Origin: Chlorobiota bacterium | GTDB taxonomy: Bacteria > Bacteroidota > Ignavibacteria > OLB7 | Assembly (NCBI GenBank): GCA_016710285.1 | Contig: JADJXR010000001.1 | Coordinates: forward strand, 682,001-746,000 | Reading direction: 5' to 3' | Length of the DNA stretch: 64,000 nucleotides | Shown: in pieces, positions 1-9,161 of the stretch | Layout: the number at the start of each line of letters is the position of its first letter | Numbering within the stretch: position 1 is the stretch's first letter | Program-made: the position numbers and the translations under genes | The notes under the pieces: model-generated | Databases searched by the model: none | Told to the model about the DNA's origin: nothing | Seen by the model: only the letters and a program-made list of their open reading frames with translations

Positions 1-681
1 AAAAGGGTTGGTTTTTTGATCCCATGTTTTTCCATAATCGGTTGTTCGATTTATTGCAAACCCAGAGGAATTTACTTCAAACCCAATATATTTTCCGGGA
101 GCAATGCAGGCACCACTAAGCATCATTGTTTGTTCTAATTCTCCTGTGTTTTTCGGTCCAGGTATTAATTGCCATGTTGCTCCGCCATCCGATGTCACCA
201 TCGGACGATTGAACTCCTCATTCGGAACGCCTTTCGTCTCAAACAATACGCCGTGAAGGCTATCGCAGAAATACATCGGTTTTGCATAAGCGAAGCCATC
301 ATATACCCGAGTTTTCGCCCATGTTTTTCCTCCGTCAACCGAACGAATAATGTAGCTGCTGTCGGCACTGGCTACTATCACATCTGGTGAAATCCAAGCA
401 AGGCTGGATAGCTGCAATGCCCGCTTTGGATACATCCCCGTATCTGCGTACACCTTTTTCCATGTTTTTCCACCATCCATTGTTTGGAATATAAAGGTGT
501 CATCAAATTGAATTTCTTGCCCACCAATCACGCAACGCTGTTCATCCAAACAGGCAATGCATGATATTCCACGCTCCACCACCCTTTGGATTTTCCATTC
601 TTTTTGTTGTGCTACTACTGCTGGCGAGCAGCATACCACGCAGAAGAGTAGGAGAAATCGTTCAAAATAGTTGTGCTTCAT
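1..681 (-). CDS. Secreted BNR/YCF48-like repeat protein, 3' end cut by window
   Basis: The frame stays open on the minus strand from an ATG at 681 to the window edge, giving 227 codons. Residues 1-24 form a signal peptide (KHNYFERF, a run of L/V/C, then AVVAQQ). Four BNR/sialidase-type repeats follow, each carrying a [S/T]xDxGxTW core: DGGKTW twice, DGGATW once and DYGKTW once. This is the beta-propeller layout of YCF48-like and sortilin-like secreted proteins. FCB bacteria often carry a T9SS C-terminal tail on such proteins, but here the C-terminus lies outside the window. The function is unknown; a surface or secreted role is likely. Base composition is clearly more AT-rich than the next genes. 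The start is supported by the signal peptide directly after the ATG. Confidence 0.8.
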   Translation of the reverse strand, partial: MKHNYFERFLLLFCVVCCSPAVVAQQKEWKIQRVVERGISCIACLDEQRCVIGGQEIQFDDTFIFQTMDGGKTWKKVYADTGMYPKRALQLSSLAWISPDVIVASADSSYIIRSVDGGKTWAKTRVYDGFAYAKPMYFCDSLHGVLFETKGVPNEEFNRPMVTSDGGATWQLIPGPKNTGELEQTMMLSGACIAPGKYIGFEVNSSGFAINRTTDYGKTWDQKTNPF

Positions 682-824
682 AATAAACCGCCGATGTGAG
701 TACGTGAACGGGTGCAGCGCCACATTACAACATCACCCACAATGGAGCAAGAGAAATTATTGCCAGCACGAATAGCCCTTGCAGTAGGAATAGATGTGGC
801 GGATTTGCGCAGGGCTGTGGGGGT

Positions 825-2399
825 TCACCAATGCCCAATCAACAACAGCCTTCCGCTTTCGGCAAGGGTGTCAATATCGGTCAGTTCATTGCTGATGTTG
901 TTGCATCCTTTGCGCCAACGGCTGCTCCAGACGCGAAAGGTTTCGGGGTCATCAATAAGCAGCGTGATGTTGTTGGCACGGGCATATTCCGCTAATCGTT
1001 CTTCGGCGGCGGCATTAATGGCGTGGTGGCTAAGAACTCCATCAAGATTTAGGACGGAGACCCCGGGTAGGAAGTATCCAACAACACCAGCATTCCAAGC
1101 ACCGATTGCCGTTGGCCGCAACGGAGCGGGCATGGATTCGATACGCTGCTGGAGCGTTATTGCCCCCCGGTATTTCAGGTTCTCCCCTCCTTCACGATTC
1201 CAACCGTTCCAGAACCCCAACCCTATCAACCCAGCAACAGCAATGGCAGGAATTGCCGGATGCCACGCCCGTGCGCGGCCCAACGCTCGCCGATGCAGCA
1301 CGTGGTTGAACACAATTCCAACAACAACAATGATGAAGGGATACAGGAGTGTGCAATACCATGACCGCATCACCCCACCATAGATGGTGTGGGCAACAAC
1401 AAACAGCAGAACACCAGCAACCAGCACCGCCACCAGCCGAACGCTGTTGAATGCTCCCCCGCCACTATCGCTCTGCGGCTTGCTTCGGCGAATGCTGAGC
1501 ACCCACCAACCCACCATTGCCGCGCCGGCCACCCAACAGAACAGCAGGAGCGGTTTTCCCAAAAAGGGAATGGGGATGGTTCGCAGAACAGCAGTAAGGT
1601 TATCGGCCACCCGGCTGCACCATTCCCACACGCTTGGCGAATCGCTCCATAAAAATTGCGCTGCCATAAACTCCAAGGCTCGGCCGCTGGATTGCTGGAT
1701 TGTGCCAAACGTCGCCAGCGACCAGAGTATCCACGGAGCAAGCAACGCGGCTGGAATCATCGCCACCCAACAGCTTTGCCGCCAACGTGGGCGAAGGCTC
1801 CAAAAAAGATAGAGGAGCAACGGAGCTATCACGAACAGGGAATCAACACGCGCCAGCAAGACCAGGCCGATAGCGATGGCAAGCCACTTCCAATCGCCTG
1901 GGTTGTTGCTGCGCAGCAGCCGAACGTAGAAATAGAGGAGGGACGAAAGGAGCATCACGGTCGCGCTGGTCTCCAAGCCGTTCATCGTGCCGAAGTGAGC
2001 AATCAGAAAGGGGGAAACAGCGTGAACCGCAGGAACACCCCACCGCAGCGAACGCCGCCAACCAAGCAGCACCCCCAAGCGGTAGAAAAAGATGATGGTG
2101 GCAAGGTCCAGCAGCCCACACAACAGAAGCACCCCACGGATTGGAAGAACTCCATCCGGCAGCACCCCCCAAAACGGCACAATGGCTCCCATCCACAGCG
2201 GATGGAAGCCATTGGTTGGCGAACTGCCGTCGAACGTTATGCCGTTTCCGTGGGCAATGTTCCGAGCAATCGTGAAATAGTAGAAAGCATCGTCAGGAAG
2301 AATGTGCTGAAGCTGCCAGTGGAACGGGGCAAGCACCACCCCAAGCCGCAGCAGCAGCCCGATCCCGACAATCATTGCTATCCCTTTGCGCTCACTCAC
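825..2399 (-). CDS. Polytopic membrane glycosyltransferase (GT-C/PMT-like)
   Basis: A 524-residue integral membrane protein with about ten hydrophobic segments. The first, at about residues 8-24, is followed by an acidic pair, D36-D37, in the context PDDAFYY. That is the first-loop DD arrangement of GT-C fold transferases (PMT/ArnT/GT39-like), which use lipid-linked sugars. The loop continues with a PTNGFHPLW stretch often seen in bacterial membrane glycosyltransferases. The C-terminal 100 residues look soluble. The donor and acceptor cannot be read from the sequence; envelope glycan or protein glycosylation is a plausible inference. The start codon overlaps the last 8 bases of ettA, so the two genes are probably co-transcribed and translationally coupled. 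Confidence 0.7.
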   Translation of the reverse strand: MSERKGIAMIVGIGLLLRLGVVLAPFHWQLQHILPDDAFYYFTIARNIAHGNGITFDGSSPTNGFHPLWMGAIVPFWGVLPDGVLPIRGVLLLCGLLDLATIIFFYRLGVLLGWRRSLRWGVPAVHAVSPFLIAHFGTMNGLETSATVMLLSSLLYFYVRLLRSNNPGDWKWLAIAIGLVLLARVDSLFVIAPLLLYLFWSLRPRWRQSCWVAMIPAALLAPWILWSLATFGTIQQSSGRALEFMAAQFLWSDSPSVWEWCSRVADNLTAVLRTIPIPFLGKPLLLFCWVAGAAMVGWWVLSIRRSKPQSDSGGGAFNSVRLVAVLVAGVLLFVVAHTIYGGVMRSWYCTLLYPFIIVVVGIVFNHVLHRRALGRARAWHPAIPAIAVAGLIGLGFWNGWNREGGENLKYRGAITLQQRIESMPAPLRPTAIGAWNAGVVGYFLPGVSVLNLDGVLSHHAINAAAEERLAEYARANNITLLIDDPETFRVWSSRWRKGCNNISNELTDIDTLAESGRLLLIGHW

Positions 2400-4065
2400 G
2401 CACCAGCCGCTTGTATTTCATCCGGTGTGGGCGGCTGGCATCAATCCCAAGCTCCTTGCGGCGGAACTCTTCATACTGGGAATAATTTCCATCGAACCAA
2501 CGGACGCTGCTCTCCCCTTCAAACGCCAAGATGTGCGTTGCCACACGATCCAAAAACCAGCGATCGTGGGAGATCACCACCGCGCATCCGCCAAAGTTCT
2601 GCAACGCCTCCTCAAGTGCCCGCAGCGTGTTCACGTCAAGGTCGTTGGTTGGCTCGTCAAGCAGCAGAACATTCCCCCCTTGCCGCAACGCTTTTGCAAG
2701 ATGCACGCGGTTGCGCTCGCCACCGCTAAGGCTTCCCACCAGCTTCTGCTGGTCGCTTCCGCTGAAGTTGAACCAGGAGACATACGCCCGTGAATTCACG
2801 TCGCGGTTCCCAAGCCGGATCAGGTCCTCGCCGTCGGAAATTTCCTGCCAGATTGTTTTATCGGGATCAAGCGGGCGGCTTTGGTCCACGTAGGTTAGCT
2901 GCACCGTTTCGCCAACGCGGAAGCTGCCGTTGTCTGGCTCCATCTCCCCGGTCATCATTCGGAAAAGTGTGGTTTTGCCGGCTCCGTTCGGTCCAATCAC
3001 CCCAATGATCCCGCCGGGAGGAAGGGAGAAGCTGAGGTTCTCGTACAGCAGTTTATCGCCGAAGGCTTTGGAGACCTCGGTGGCATCAATCACCATGTCG
3101 CCAAGCCGCGGCCCGGGGGGGATCACGATCTCCAATTCCTCGTTCCGTTTCTGGGTCTCTTCGCTCAGCAATTTCTCGTAGGCGGCAATGCGTGCCTTGC
3201 TTTTTGCGTGGCGGCCCTTCGGGTTGGTGCGGACCCACTCCAGCTCCTCGGCCAGTGCTTTCTGCCGTTTCGATTCCTGCTTTTCCTCCACCTCCAACCG
3301 GCGTTTTTTCTGTTCCAGCCAGGAAGAATAATTCCCCTCGAACGGGATGCCTTGCCCGCGGTCCAGCTCCAGAATCCACCCGGCCACGTTGTCCAAGAAA
3401 TAGCGGTCGTGGGTGACGGCGATGATAGTCCCTTTGTACTGCGAAAGGTGTTGCTCCAGCCACGCCACCGACTCGGCATCAAGGTGGTTGGTTGGCTCGT
3501 CAAGCAGCAGAACATCCGGCTCCTGAAGCAGCAACCGGCAGAGCGCGACGCGGCGGCGCTCGCCACCGGAAAGGACGGAAACCGGGGTGTCGCCTTCGGG
3601 GCAGCGGAGCGCGTCCATTGCCATTTCCAGCTTGCTGTCAAGGTCCCACGCGTTCCGTTGTTCGATCTGTTCTTGCAGCTTGGCTTGCTCCTCCATCAGC
3701 ACGTCAAAATCGGCATCGGGGTCGGCAAATTTTGCACTGACTTCCTCGTACCGTTTCAGCAGGTCCACGGTCTCCTGCGCTCCTTCTTCGACGATTTCTC
3801 GAACGGTTTTTGTGGGGTCCAGCTCCGGTTCCTGGGATAGATATCCAAAGGTGATTCCTTTCTGGGCGTTGATGGTCCCGAGATAATCTTTATCAACCCC
3901 GGCGATGATCCGCAGCAGGGTGCTTTTTCCGGCCCCGTTCAAGCCAAGCACGCCAATTTTCGCGCCGTAAAAGAAGGAGAGATAGATGTCCTTCAGAACC
4001 TGTTTGTTCGGCTTATGAACCTTCCCCACTCCGATCATGGAGAAGATGATTTTGTTATCGCTCAT
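2392..4065 (-). CDS. ettA: Energy-dependent translational throttle protein EttA (ABC-F ATPase)
   Basis: A 557-residue ABC-F protein with two ATPase cassettes and no membrane segments. Cassette 1 has a Walker A GLNGAGKST (residues 41-49), signature LSGGERRR and Walker B LLLDEPTNHLD. Cassette 2 has GPNGAGKTT (about 360), LSGGERNR and LLLDEPTNDLD. The charged linker between them contains the family's P-site tRNA-interaction motif region, rich in K/R/E. Length (E. coli EttA is 555) and N-terminus match EttA, which binds the ribosomal E site and gates entry into elongation according to the ATP/ADP ratio. The gene lies upstream of, and overlaps, the membrane glycosyltransferase gene. No clear promoter was seen. 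Assignment to EttA over other ABC-F subfamilies rests on length and overall similarity. Confidence 0.92.
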   Translation of the reverse strand: MSDNKIIFSMIGVGKVHKPNKQVLKDIYLSFFYGAKIGVLGLNGAGKSTLLRIIAGVDKDYLGTINAQKGITFGYLSQEPELDPTKTVREIVEEGAQETVDLLKRYEEVSAKFADPDADFDVLMEEQAKLQEQIEQRNAWDLDSKLEMAMDALRCPEGDTPVSVLSGGERRRVALCRLLLQEPDVLLLDEPTNHLDAESVAWLEQHLSQYKGTIIAVTHDRYFLDNVAGWILELDRGQGIPFEGNYSSWLEQKKRRLEVEEKQESKRQKALAEELEWVRTNPKGRHAKSKARIAAYEKLLSEETQKRNEELEIVIPPGPRLGDMVIDATEVSKAFGDKLLYENLSFSLPPGGIIGVIGPNGAGKTTLFRMMTGEMEPDNGSFRVGETVQLTYVDQSRPLDPDKTIWQEISDGEDLIRLGNRDVNSRAYVSWFNFSGSDQQKLVGSLSGGERNRVHLAKALRQGGNVLLLDEPTNDLDVNTLRALEEALQNFGGCAVVISHDRWFLDRVATHILAFEGESSVRWFDGNYSQYEEFRRKELGIDASRPHRMKYKRLVRE

Positions 4066-4298
4066 CGGCTAAATTTCTGAGATAGTTTGGTTGTGGAAAG
4101 GGACGAAACTACGGCAGCGGAGTTGGTGGGGCGGGTTAAAGTTTGTGGCATTCGCGACCGCGAAATTGCGATGGCCAGCACGCCGAAGCACGGGCAACAT
4201 GGCTTGCGGTAAGGTGCTGTGCGGTTCGGCAAGTCCTGGGCTTGAAGGCCACAGGCATTTCTGGATGGCGTTTTGCGGGGTGATGGAAGGCTTGGGGC

Positions 4299-4330
4299 AA
4301 AAAAAACGGCCCTTTGATAAGAGCCGTTTA
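4299..4330 (-). terminator. Rho-independent terminator of the sigma/anti-sigma operon
   Basis: Read on the minus strand, an AAACGGC stem closes on GCCGTTT around a 12-nt loop region and is followed by eight T. It lies just downstream of the anti-sigma gene stop at 4358. Confidence 0.8.
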
Positions 4331-4357
4331 CAGTAACCATCCCTACAGCATGAACCT

Positions 4358-4978
4358 TTATTTCTGATCTGTATTTCTGATTTCTGGTTCGTGATTGACC
4401 GTAGCATCCGGGGGCCGATCAAACGATATCCCTGACTTTTTCTCCTGCTGTGCCTGCTCAGTAGATTTTGCTTGTGCTGCGGGCTTATCGGAGGTTTTTG
4501 TTGAAGCCTTATTGCTGCTGCCGGTCTGCTTGGCAGCTTCCGGCATGGCTTTTTGCTCCTGCACTTGTGGTAGCGGAGCGGTTTGGATTACGGGAGCGGG
4601 TTGTGTGGCCACCGGGGTCTGGGGCTGGGATGGCGGCTGAGGTTCGGAATTTTTGGTGACGGCAAACCACGTCACCGTGCCGCCAACCACCACCGCGCCA
4701 ATCGTTGCGGCGATTTTTGTTCCGCTCCAGAAGGCAACGCTGGTGCCACCAATTGTTTGCCCCAACAGGCCCAGCGCTGCGCCAATGGTTGCATCGTCCA
4801 ATGCCTCGGATGGCTTTGTCTCCTCGGCTTCGCGAACCATCATCGAATGAATCTGCTGATGCTGGTCAAATTGCGCCCGAAGCTCTGCCGAGCCGGAGAG
4901 GATCGTCTCCAAATGGAGCGATTCTTCGGGGGAGAGTGCCCCCTCGAAATGTCCGATAAAAAGTTCCTGTGTTGTCAT
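4358..4978 (-). CDS. Putative single-pass anti-sigma factor
   Basis: A 206-residue protein. A short helical N-terminal domain (about residues 1-50: H-x-E-G-x-L-S-P-E-E, then LETILSGSAELRAQF) has the usual look of an anti-sigma N-domain but contains no cysteines, so it is not a zinc-binding ZAS domain. One membrane segment lies at about 84-105 and is followed by a Pro/Gln/Ala/Lys-rich periplasmic tail without a recognisable domain. The gene starts 3 bases after the ECF sigma gene ends, the classic sigma/anti-sigma arrangement. It presumably sequesters that sigma factor at the inner membrane until a periplasmic signal is received. The role is inferred mainly from topology and context. Confidence 0.65.
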   Translation of the reverse strand: MTTQELFIGHFEGALSPEESLHLETILSGSAELRAQFDQHQQIHSMMVREAEETKPSEALDDATIGAALGLLGQTIGGTSVAFWSGTKIAATIGAVVVGGTVTWFAVTKNSEPQPPSQPQTPVATQPAPVIQTAPLPQVQEQKAMPEAAKQTGSSNKASTKTSDKPAAQAKSTEQAQQEKKSGISFDRPPDATVNHEPEIRNTDQK

Positions 4979-4981
4979 GTC

Positions 4982-5539
4982 TTATACCTTATCAAGAAAG
5001 TATGGAGCCAGAATATCATAGAGTCGTTGCTTTGCGCGGAAGATTCGCACTTTTACTGTGGCTAATTTTGTGTTAGTAATCTCTGAAATTTCGTTGTAAC
5101 TGAAGCCGTTGTAAACCCGCAGCACCAATGCTTCGCGAAGGTCGTTCGGCAATTTTTCGATGGCTTTCTTTAGTATCTCGGCACTTTGGTCGTATTCCTC
5201 CGCCGGCTGAAACGCCATTGCACTTTCGTGCACGTCATCAATCGGGACATGGTGGACATTATCCCGGATGGCGTTAAGGCAAAGGTTCCGAGCGATGGCG
5301 AACAGCCATGCGGAAAAATTTCCGCTTTTGAAATGGTCCCGCTTACGGGTTACCCGAATAAACACCTCCTGGAAGATGTCCTCGGCAGCTTCGCGCTGGC
5401 CAAGCATTTTCAGGCAATACGCGTACACGCGACGGTTATATCGTTTATAGAGCGCGACAAAGGCTTGTTCACTTCCGCCTTTGAATTGCTCCATCAGTTC
5501 TTCATCGCTTAACCCGTCAGTATGAGGGGCTTCATGCAT
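4982..5539 (-). CDS. ECF-family RNA polymerase sigma factor
   Basis: A 185-residue sigma-70 of the extracytoplasmic-function class. Region 2 spans about residues 15-85, with the DIFQEVFIRV and FSAWLFAIARNLCLN core-binding and -10-recognition segments. Region 4 spans about 118-175, with LREALVLRVYNGFSYNEI and the helix-turn-helix LATVKVRIFRAKQRL. There is no region 3 and no extra C-terminal domain. It is the first gene of a two-gene operon with a putative membrane anti-sigma factor, suggesting control by an envelope signal. The target regulon cannot be deduced here. Confidence 0.9.
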   Translation of the reverse strand: MHEAPHTDGLSDEELMEQFKGGSEQAFVALYKRYNRRVYAYCLKMLGQREAAEDIFQEVFIRVTRKRDHFKSGNFSAWLFAIARNLCLNAIRDNVHHVPIDDVHESAMAFQPAEEYDQSAEILKKAIEKLPNDLREALVLRVYNGFSYNEISEITNTKLATVKVRIFRAKQRLYDILAPYFLDKV

Positions 5540-5577
5540 GTGTGGTCAAGAACACAAGGTTGGTTGGAAGGTTTCCT

Positions 5578-5585
5578 TAGCTTTG
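5578..5585 (+). promoter_or_regulatory. Possible Bacteroidota-type -7 element
   Basis: TAGCTTTG followed by CA matches the TAnnTTTG -7 consensus and is nearly identical to the element at 17435. No TTG lies at the expected 19-21 nt upstream spacing. It could drive the protease gene, leaving an mRNA leader of about 210 nt. Confidence 0.35.
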
Positions 5586-5800
5586 CAGCAAGTTACGAAA
5601 TCAGCGCAGCGAAGCACGCACCAGCCACCCATCGTACTTTCGCAATTTTCAAGTGAAACAATCATCGGTGCAACAGGTATGGCACGCGCCAAGCATATCG
5701 CCGATACCGTATCTTGCGCGGCAACATTGGCAGCAACGGTACTGCTGCTGCGGCACAGTGCTATCACAACTCAAAACTCCTTAACGATACAGGTTCCACA

Positions 5801-8800
5801 ATGGCTTCATCCGGTTATTACCGCTACCCTACTATTCACCATGAGACGGTGATCTTCATCAGCGAAGATGACCTTTGGTCGGTCCCCGCATCGGGGGGAA
5901 TCGCCCGGCGGCTTACCACCAGCGTTAGCGAGGTTGCCCGCCCAATCCTTTCGCCCGATGGACAATGGATTGCCTTTATGGCCCGCGACGAAGGCCCCTA
6001 CGAACTCTACGTTATGCCTTCCGTTGGTGGCGAGGCCAAGCGGCTAACGTGGCTTGGTTCGGTTGCGCGCCCCGTGGCTTGGACCCCGGATAGCAGCCGG
6101 ATCATCTTTGTCACCAACCATGGCCAGCCATTTCCCCACACCATGCTCCCCTACTCGATCTCGCCAAATGGCGGTGAGTTCCAGTTGCTTCCGGTGGGGC
6201 CTGCGCACAACGTGGCATTTGGACCAAACGGCGGAATGGTGATTGGCCGCAACACCACCGACCCCGCACGCTGGAAACGATACCGCGGCGGAACCGCAGG
6301 GGAACTGTGGATTGACCCGAACGGAAACGGCGAGTTCCACAAACTGCTGACGCTTCGCAGCAACTACGCCTCCCCCATGTGGATCGGCAATCGCATCTAT
6401 TTCGTGAGCGATCACGAGGGCTACGGCAATATCTACAGCTGCACCACCGATGGCCAGGACCTAACACGCCACACCGACCATGATGACTTCTTCGCCCGGA
6501 ACCCCTCCACCGACGGGCAGCGCATTGTCTATCATGCCGGCGGCGACCTGTATCTGTTCGACCCCGCCACCGAGCAAAGCAACAAGCTCCAGATTGACTA
6601 TCACTCCCCACGCTCCCAACGGCAGCGCCGGTTTGTCAATGGCGGCGATTACTTGCAGTATTATTCACTCCATCCAAAAGGGCACTCCGTTGCGCTGGTG
6701 CTCCGTGGCAAGCCGGTAACAATGGGGAACGAGGCCGGGGCGGTCCAATACTACGGCATTGAAGATGGCGTGCGCTATCGGCTGGCCGCATACCTGCATG
6801 ATGGCAAGCGATTGGTGGCCACCAGCGATGCCAGCGGCGAGGAACGATTGGTGATCCTTGATGGCAATTCCCAGCAGCCGGAGGAACGCCTGGAGGATTT
6901 GGATATCGGCCATGCCATTGAGCTTCTTCCCTCCCCCAACAACGATCACGTGGCAATCACCAACAACCGGAACGAGGTGCTTCTTGTTGACCTTCAAAGC
7001 CGCGAACTGAAGGTGATTGACCGCAGCACAACGCTCCACGACACCTCCATCGCTTGGTCGCCCGATGGCCAATGGCTGGCCTTCAACCATGCCGACGACA
7101 CCGAGACCAGCTTCCTGATGATCGCCAACATCACCACCGGCGAAAAACACCAGGTGACCGAGCCGACGCTGCAGGACGTTGCCCCCTCCTTCGATCCCGA
7201 AGGGAAGTACCTCTACTTCCTCAGCTACCGCGAATACGACCCGGTGTACGATAACCTCCACTTCGACCTCAGCTTTCCACGCGGCGTGCGCCCGTACTTG
7301 CTGACCTTGCAGAAGGAGACCGCGAACCCCTTCATCAAGCAGCCAAAGGCTCCAAAATCCATGAAGGATATGATGGAGAAGTTCAGCGAGGCCGGCAAGC
7401 ACCAGCAAGCCGAGGAGGAAGCCGCCAAAGGGATCACCATTGATTTTGACGGGATCACGCGGCGCATTCTTCCCTTCCCCGTGCCGGAGGGGCGTTACTC
7501 GCAAGTAAAAGGGGCAAAGGGGAAAGTCTTCTTCGTCAACCACCAACCGCAGGGAAGCCTTAGCCGGAATATCTATGCCGAGTCGGCCCCATCGGGAGTG
7601 CTGGATTGCTACGATTTCGAGACGATGAAGACCGAGAACTACGCCAGCGGCGTCAGTGAAATTGAGCTGCTTCCAGAGACCGACACGCTGATCTACCGCT
7701 CGGGAAAACGCCTGCGGGTGATCTCCACCAACAACAGACCCGACCCCAGCAAGGAGAGCGGCGACAACAGCGAATGGATTGACCTAAACCGCCCCAAAGT
7801 CAGCGTCACCCCCAGCGAAGAATGGCGGCAGATGTACCGCGAGGCCTGGCGGCTGCAACGCGACTACTTCTGGACCGAAGGCCTGCTGGGGCTGAACTGG
7901 CCAAACATCTACACCCTCTACCTCCCGCTGCTGGAGAAGATCAGCACACGCTCGGAATTCAGCGATGTCATCTGGGAACTGCATGGTGAGTTGGGAACAT
8001 CGCACGCCTACGAGATGGGGGGCGATTATCGCCCATCGCCACACTACGCCCAGGGGTTCTTGGGGGCCGACCTTGCGTGGGACGAATCGGCCGGGGTCTG
8101 GCGGGTCCAGCGCGTGGTTCGCGGCGATTGCTGGAGCGACCGATTCGGCTCGCCGTTGGATCGCGCGGGGGTGAACATTGCCGAAGGGGATGCAATCGTG
8201 GCGATGAACGGGAAGCGGCTAACAAAGGACCACGGTCCAGCAGTCCACTTGGTGAACATGGCCAACACCGACGTCACCATCACCTACCGAAGCGGCAGCT
8301 TGGACGAAGAAAAAACCGTCCAGATCACGACGATGATGAGCGAAGGCCGCGCCCGTTACCGCGAGTGGGTGAACGAGAACCGCCGGAAGGTTCACGCAGC
8401 AACCAACGGGCGCGTGGGCTATGTTCACATTCCCGATATGGGGCCGTTTGGCTACAGCGAATTCCACCGCGGCTTCCTTGCCGAATCCTCCCGCGAGGCA
8501 CTGGTGGTGGATGTCCGGTTCAACGGCGGCGGCCACGTCTCGCAGTTGATTTTGGAGAAGTTAGCCCGCAAGACCATTGGCTACAGCCTGCCACGCTACG
8601 GGCTTCCAAGCCCTTATCCCAGCAACAGCGTTCGGGGGCCAATGGTTGCCCTAACCAACGAAAACGCCGGAAGCGATGGCGACATCTTCAGCCACTGCTT
8701 CAAGCTGATGAAACTGGGGCCATTGATCGGCAAACGAACCTGGGGCGGGGTTGTAGGGATTTGGCCGCGCAACCCAATGGTGGATGGATCGGTGACAACA

Positions 8801-9055
8801 CAGCCGGAGTTCAGCACCTGGTTTACCGACGTGCAGTGGGGCGTGGAGAACTACGGAACCGACCCCGACATTGAAATTGACATCACCCCACAAGACCACG
8901 CCGCCGGACGCGACACGCAGCTTGAGCGTGGCATTGCCGAGGTGCTGCGATTGCTGGATGAACATCCAACCAACCAGCCAGAGTTCGGCGACCGCCCAAC
9001 ACTGGCCCCCGCTCCGCTACCCAAACGGCACATCAACGGAAAGGTCTCTTCCTAA
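5801..9055 (+). CDS. Tricorn-type protease (S41 family)
   Basis: A 1084-residue cytoplasmic protease resembling archaeal Tricorn, which degrades oligopeptides released by other proteases. The first ~650 residues are WD/PD40-like beta-propellers (repeated SPDGQWIAF-type blades). A C1 helical domain, a PDZ domain (about 755-840) and the C2 catalytic domain follow. All five residues of the Tricorn catalytic system are recognisable: S734-H735 (in GTSHAY), S958-D959 (in AGSDGD) and E1016 (in VENYGTDPD). The archaeal equivalents are S745/H746, S965/D966 and E1023. An earlier in-frame ATG at 5714 adds 29 residues unlike the family; the ATG at 5801 begins directly at the first propeller strand and is preferred. 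There is no signal peptide. The gene is monocistronic and ends in a strong terminator. Confidence 0.9.
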   Translation: MASSGYYRYPTIHHETVIFISEDDLWSVPASGGIARRLTTSVSEVARPILSPDGQWIAFMARDEGPYELYVMPSVGGEAKRLTWLGSVARPVAWTPDSSRIIFVTNHGQPFPHTMLPYSISPNGGEFQLLPVGPAHNVAFGPNGGMVIGRNTTDPARWKRYRGGTAGELWIDPNGNGEFHKLLTLRSNYASPMWIGNRIYFVSDHEGYGNIYSCTTDGQDLTRHTDHDDFFARNPSTDGQRIVYHAGGDLYLFDPATEQSNKLQIDYHSPRSQRQRRFVNGGDYLQYYSLHPKGHSVALVLRGKPVTMGNEAGAVQYYGIEDGVRYRLAAYLHDGKRLVATSDASGEERLVILDGNSQQPEERLEDLDIGHAIELLPSPNNDHVAITNNRNEVLLVDLQSRELKVIDRSTTLHDTSIAWSPDGQWLAFNHADDTETSFLMIANITTGEKHQVTEPTLQDVAPSFDPEGKYLYFLSYREYDPVYDNLHFDLSFPRGVRPYLLTLQKETANPFIKQPKAPKSMKDMMEKFSEAGKHQQAEEEAAKGITIDFDGITRRILPFPVPEGRYSQVKGAKGKVFFVNHQPQGSLSRNIYAESAPSGVLDCYDFETMKTENYASGVSEIELLPETDTLIYRSGKRLRVISTNNRPDPSKESGDNSEWIDLNRPKVSVTPSEEWRQMYREAWRLQRDYFWTEGLLGLNWPNIYTLYLPLLEKISTRSEFSDVIWELHGELGTSHAYEMGGDYRPSPHYAQGFLGADLAWDESAGVWRVQRVVRGDCWSDRFGSPLDRAGVNIAEGDAIVAMNGKRLTKDHGPAVHLVNMANTDVTITYRSGSLDEEKTVQITTMMSEGRARYREWVNENRRKVHAATNGRVGYVHIPDMGPFGYSEFHRGFLAESSREALVVDVRFNGGGHVSQLILEKLARKTIGYSLPRYGLPSPYPSNSVRGPMVALTNENAGSDGDIFSHCFKLMKLGPLIGKRTWGGVVGIWPRNPMVDGSVTTQPEFSTWFTDVQWGVENYGTDPDIEIDITPQDHAAGRDTQLERGIAEVLRLLDEHPTNQPEFGDRPTLAPAPLPKRHINGKVSS

Positions 9056-9066
9056 GCCAGAAAACG

Positions 9067-9106
9067 AAACCGCCGCACAAACAGAATTGTGCGGCGGTTT
9101 TTTTTT
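9067..9106 (+). terminator. Strong intrinsic terminator after the tricorn gene
   Basis: A perfect 14-bp stem (AAACCGCCGCACAA with its complement) around a 6-nt loop continues into a T tract of nine. On the other strand the stem is followed by TTTCGTTTTC, so it may also stop topA transcripts. Confidence 0.9.
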
Positions 9107-9161
9107 GTTGATGCAGAGCTGGATGCTGAGATAGAATCTCTCCCTCTCGCACGTTCTGCCA

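Noticed and set aside
4069..4422. Minus-strand frames in the gap before ettA
   Set aside because: They have no family features and run across the terminator at 4299.
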